Positions 60,948 through 64,000 of a stretch of 64,000 nt of DNA are shown piece by piece. This stretch comes from [Phialemoniopsis] sp. UDSM-2020. Its lineage: Eukaryota > Ascomycota > Sordariomycetes > Thyridiales > Thyridiaceae. Positions within the stretch are counted from its first letter, which is position 1. Each line of letters begins with the position of its first letter. Location: the NCBI GenBank assembly GCA_018873225.1, contig JAEILZ010000004.1, positions 1,984,001-2,048,000 of the forward strand, in the 5' to 3' direction. The translations under genes and the position numbers were made by a program. The notes under the pieces are model-generated. The model was not told the DNA's origin and searched no databases. It saw nothing but the letters and a program-made list of their open reading frames with translations.

Positions 60948-63900
60948 ATGTCGCCCACGACCAATACTGGCCGCGATCATCCTGCCTCTGCACTTTCCCC
61001 AAACCCACACACAATGCCTCCTCAAACAGCACAGTCGAGGCGTTCGCGCCCCGGCAACGTACAAACCTCTATTCCGCCACACTCGCAACTCACAGCCATC
61101 CCAGCTTCTGCTGTGAGCACGTCCTCCGTGGCTTCTAGCTCCCATTGCTCCCCCCTCATGTCTCCAGGCACAACCGGCCTGACGACTGGCAGCTCGATGG
61201 TGCCCTCCCCTGAGCCCCTTCGTGGGAGAGACATGGAGCAATTCCCTGCCCCAAATTTTCAGCTCCCCGAGTCTATACTCACTCGGAAAACCAGCGCCAA
61301 CTCCTTATCCCAACCTCTGCTGAACGGTCAAGGTTCAATGCACGAGGTGATGGGCAAAGGAAGCATCATCAGGCGGTTGTCCAATCGAGCCAAGGCGATA
61401 AGCCGGCGTCGAACCTCATCGGTGCAGCCCAACAGCCGTGACGGTAGCGTGGGTCCTGCAATCCTTCGGAGGAGAAGCGACAGCAACAACACGGCCCCGC
61501 CAGATAGCTTACCGCAGCCGTTCGATACGGACTCTGATGAGGGAGACGAGCGTGACGACGTCGCAAGCATCAACGCGTTTGACGGCGTTATTTCTGACGT
61601 CCCACCAACAAGTGCGCCCGCTCCTGGTTCTGCCTCCTTTGTCTCTGGCGCCCAGGCTGGCCCTGTTATCCCTCTTGCCCTGCTCAAGGGTACTTGGATC
61701 AGGAAGGTCTCTAAGAAGAATAAGGAGAAGAAGATCCCTCTTGTTCTGGAGTCAGATTCGGCAAAGATTACATGGGATAGGACTCGTCCATGGAAATCGA
61801 TCTACATTGACGACATCAAAGAGATTCGCACTGGTGACGATATCAGACAATATCTTCTCGACTTCAACATCGACCCTAAGGCTGAGGAGAACCGGTTCTT
61901 CTTCACCATACTATATACTGTTCCAGACAGGTCCCAGACCAAGATGATGCATCTCATTGCCGAAGATGAGGAGACCTTCGAAAACTGGACAATGACCTTG
62001 GACGCCATTTACAAACACCGGCAAGATTCGATAGCTTCTCTCATGTCTTTCAATGACAAGGCTGTCCGAGCGTATTGGGCGCGTGAGATGAAGAAGCAAT
62101 TCGCAGATAAACCCCACTCGGTTGATGATGAAGAGATCGACTTTCCCGGAGTGGAGCGGGTTTGCCGCAACCTACACATCCATGTTTCGGCCGAAACTCT
62201 CAAGTCCAAATTCAACGAGGCAGATGCGACACAGACCGGGCGTCTAGATTTTACTGAGTTCCAGGATTTTGTCCGATTGATGAAACGCCGCGAAGACATA
62301 CGCGATATCTACCGCAAGCTCGCCTCTGACCCTGACGCTGGCATCAGCTGCGATGAGTTTCTTGACTTCTTACGTAAAGAGCAAGGCGAGAATGTGGACC
62401 AGAACCTTACCACGTGGGAAAACGTCTTCATGCGTTTCACTCGGCGCTCCAGGCCCAAGGAATCAGAAGCGAGGGACTCGGCTGAGGACGTTGCTCCCCG
62501 GATGTCGGAGGCTGCTCTAGCAAGTTTTCTGACATCGACTTACAATGTTTCGATTGCCAAGGAGCCAGAAGAATACGAGCTCACTCGTCCCATGAACGAG
62601 TACTTCATCTCAAGCTCTCACAACACATACCTTCTAGGTCGCCAAGTCATGGGAGTCTCCAGCGTTGAAGGCTACATCGCTGCCTTGCTGCGCGGCTGTC
62701 GATGCGTCGAGATCGACTGTTGGGATGGCAATGATGGCGAGCCACAGGTTGTGCACGGCAAGACTTGGACCTCTCGGATCTCCTTCCGTGAAGTTATCAA
62801 CACAATCAACAAGTACGCCTTCGCCAAGTCTCAATTCCCTCTGTGGATCTCTCTCGAGGTCCACTGCAGTCCAGAGCAACAGAGGACCATGGCCAAGACG
62901 ATGAGGGACATCTTCGGCGCAAAACTCGTGACGGAACCGCTACCGGGTTCTCAGGACCGGTTTCCGACTCCGTCAGAGCTTAAGAATCGCATCCTCATCA
63001 AAGCGAAGAAGCCTCAGCAAGTGGAGCAGCCCAAGCCTCTCGAGTCCAACGGTCGCAAACGCGGCAATAGTCTGACCTCACCATACCCCAAGCCAGTGGC
63101 GCTTGACAACTCCATCATTCCTCCGCAATATCTCCCAAACAGCCCCCTGCTTAGTCCCAACGGATCTGCGCGGAAAGTCAGCTCGAAGACGCGCGTTGAC
63201 ACCATCACAGAGGGCGAGGTTCACGATGCTCCTAGTAGCAGTACTAGTGACAATGATAGCGGGAGCGAGAAGAGCTCAGGCAGGAAGAAGCAGAGCAAGA
63301 TAGTGCCAGAGCTTGGAGACTTGGGCGTCTACTGTGTGGGTATCAAGTTCAATGGGTTTGATGATCCGGAGAGCAAGACATTCAACCACATTCTCTCGTT
63401 CATGGAGAACACCTTTGCCAAGCACGGCAAGCCTCGGGAGTCGAAGCGAGCATTGTTCCGCCACAACATGCGTCACCTGATGCGCGTGTATCCTAATCAG
63501 ACACGAATCACGTCGACAAACTTCAACCCGTTGGCATACTGGAAGAAAGGTGTGCAGATGGCTGCCCTCAATTGGCAGACCTTCGACCTCGGCATGCAAA
63601 TCAACCAAGCCATGTTTGCGGGCGGTGTAGACCAGTCCGGCTATGTGCTGAAGCCCAAGGAGTTTCGCGAGATCCAGGTGCTCCCCAACCTCCCAGGTCA
63701 CTGGGAAGGCAAGAGGGAGCGTAAGAATGTCAACTTCAGCGTCGAGGTCATCTCTGCCCAGCAGCTCATGCGCCCGCTGCACTTCGGCGAGAGACGAAGC
63801 CTAGATCCTTACGTCGAGGTCGAGATCTTCATCCCTGACGACAAGAATGACTCGGACGAGACCAGCTCTCATCCTGGCCAGAGTCTTACCAAGTACCGCA

Positions 63901-64000
63901 CACAGATAGTCCGGGAGAACGGTTTCAACCCTATCTTCGAGCGCAACTGCGTCTTCAACATTACAACAAAGTACCCCGATCTCATCTTTGTCAGGTGGAG
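60948..64000 (+). CDS. plc1: Phosphoinositide-specific phospholipase C, delta-type (3' truncated by window edge)
   Basis: One open frame of 1017 codons runs to the right edge without a stop. ATG 60948 is the first after an in-frame TAG at 60909. The enzyme cleaves phosphatidylinositol 4,5-bisphosphate into diacylglycerol and inositol trisphosphate at membranes in a calcium-dependent way. Domain order: Ser/Pro-rich N-terminal extension (1-240), PH-like domain (about 245-365), EF-hand region (about 370-510), X domain (about 545-690), charged Ser-rich linker (about 700-785), Y domain (about 788-905, with LMRVYPNQTRITSTNFNPLAYW), and C2 domain from about 920, cut off here. Catalytic H558 (SSSHNTYL) and H603 (VVHGKTWTS) and calcium ligands N559, E588, D590 and E637 keep exactly the spacing of mammalian PLC delta 1 (H311, H356, N312, E341, D343, E390). 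It should therefore be active. Confidence 0.95.
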   Translation, partial: MSPTTNTGRDHPASALSPNPHTMPPQTAQSRRSRPGNVQTSIPPHSQLTAIPASAVSTSSVASSSHCSPLMSPGTTGLTTGSSMVPSPEPLRGRDMEQFPAPNFQLPESILTRKTSANSLSQPLLNGQGSMHEVMGKGSIIRRLSNRAKAISRRRTSSVQPNSRDGSVGPAILRRRSDSNNTAPPDSLPQPFDTDSDEGDERDDVASINAFDGVISDVPPTSAPAPGSASFVSGAQAGPVIPLALLKGTWIRKVSKKNKEKKIPLVLESDSAKITWDRTRPWKSIYIDDIKEIRTGDDIRQYLLDFNIDPKAEENRFFFTILYTVPDRSQTKMMHLIAEDEETFENWTMTLDAIYKHRQDSIASLMSFNDKAVRAYWAREMKKQFADKPHSVDDEEIDFPGVERVCRNLHIHVSAETLKSKFNEADATQTGRLDFTEFQDFVRLMKRREDIRDIYRKLASDPDAGISCDEFLDFLRKEQGENVDQNLTTWENVFMRFTRRSRPKESEARDSAEDVAPRMSEAALASFLTSTYNVSIAKEPEEYELTRPMNEYFISSSHNTYLLGRQVMGVSSVEGYIAALLRGCRCVEIDCWDGNDGEPQVVHGKTWTSRISFREVINTINKYAFAKSQFPLWISLEVHCSPEQQRTMAKTMRDIFGAKLVTEPLPGSQDRFPTPSELKNRILIKAKKPQQVEQPKPLESNGRKRGNSLTSPYPKPVALDNSIIPPQYLPNSPLLSPNGSARKVSSKTRVDTITEGEVHDAPSSSTSDNDSGSEKSSGRKKQSKIVPELGDLGVYCVGIKFNGFDDPESKTFNHILSFMENTFAKHGKPRESKRALFRHNMRHLMRVYPNQTRITSTNFNPLAYWKKGVQMAALNWQTFDLGMQINQAMFAGGVDQSGYVLKPKEFREIQVLPNLPGHWEGKRERKNVNFSVEVISAQQLMRPLHFGERRSLDPYVEVEIFIPDDKNDSDETSSHPGQSLTKYRTQIVRENGFNPIFERNCVFNITTKYPDLIFVRW

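Overview
The window looks like nuclear DNA of a filamentous ascomycete, most likely a Sordariomycete and perhaps Hypocreales (the order is an inference). The evidence is short GT-AG introns (mostly 54-120 bases), C/G-rich third codon positions, pyrimidine-rich leaders, and a gene set typical of Pezizomycotina. I can support thirteen protein-coding genes. I see no tRNA, rRNA, CRISPR array, intact transposon or prokaryotic-style operon.

Layout: 1-10143 holds no gene I can support. From 10144 to 20521 four genes read rightward: an unrecognised 225-residue protein, Mediator subunit Med5/Nut1, the ER translocon-associated protein alpha homologue (Irc22-like), and a small AT-hook protein. From 20944 to 28181 four genes read leftward: the aprataxin-like DNA repair hydrolase Hnt3, a nitronate monooxygenase with a peroxisomal-type C-terminus, an unrecognised acidic/charged protein, and a taxilin-family coiled-coil protein. 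From 29287 to 45095 the genes are the mitochondrial presequence protease Cym1/PreP (+), ornithine decarboxylase (+), a second M16 metalloprotease (-), and a ZW10/Dsl1-family tethering protein (+). 45096-60947 is a second long stretch with no supportable gene. A phosphoinositide-specific phospholipase C starts at 60948 and runs off the right edge inside its C2 domain.

The genes are mostly housekeeping functions of the eukaryotic cell: transcription (Med5), the secretory pathway (TRAP alpha, ZW10/Dsl1, probably taxilin), mitochondrial peptide clearance (Cym1), DNA repair (Hnt3), polyamine synthesis (ODC) and lipid/calcium signalling (PLC). They do not form an evident pathway cluster.

I did not find a clear new biological system. 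The most interesting points are paired-tryptophan motifs in an acidic linker of the ZW10 protein that resemble the COPI-binding lasso of yeast Dsl1; two overlapping upstream reading frames plus a possible leader intron in front of ornithine decarboxylase; a GC-AG intron in the ZW10 gene; a perfect 18-base palindrome upstream of the TRAP alpha gene; a cluster of an 8-base motif upstream of the phospholipase gene; and the two gene-poor intervals. All exon boundaries were set by hand from reading-frame continuity and splice signals and have not been tested against transcripts.
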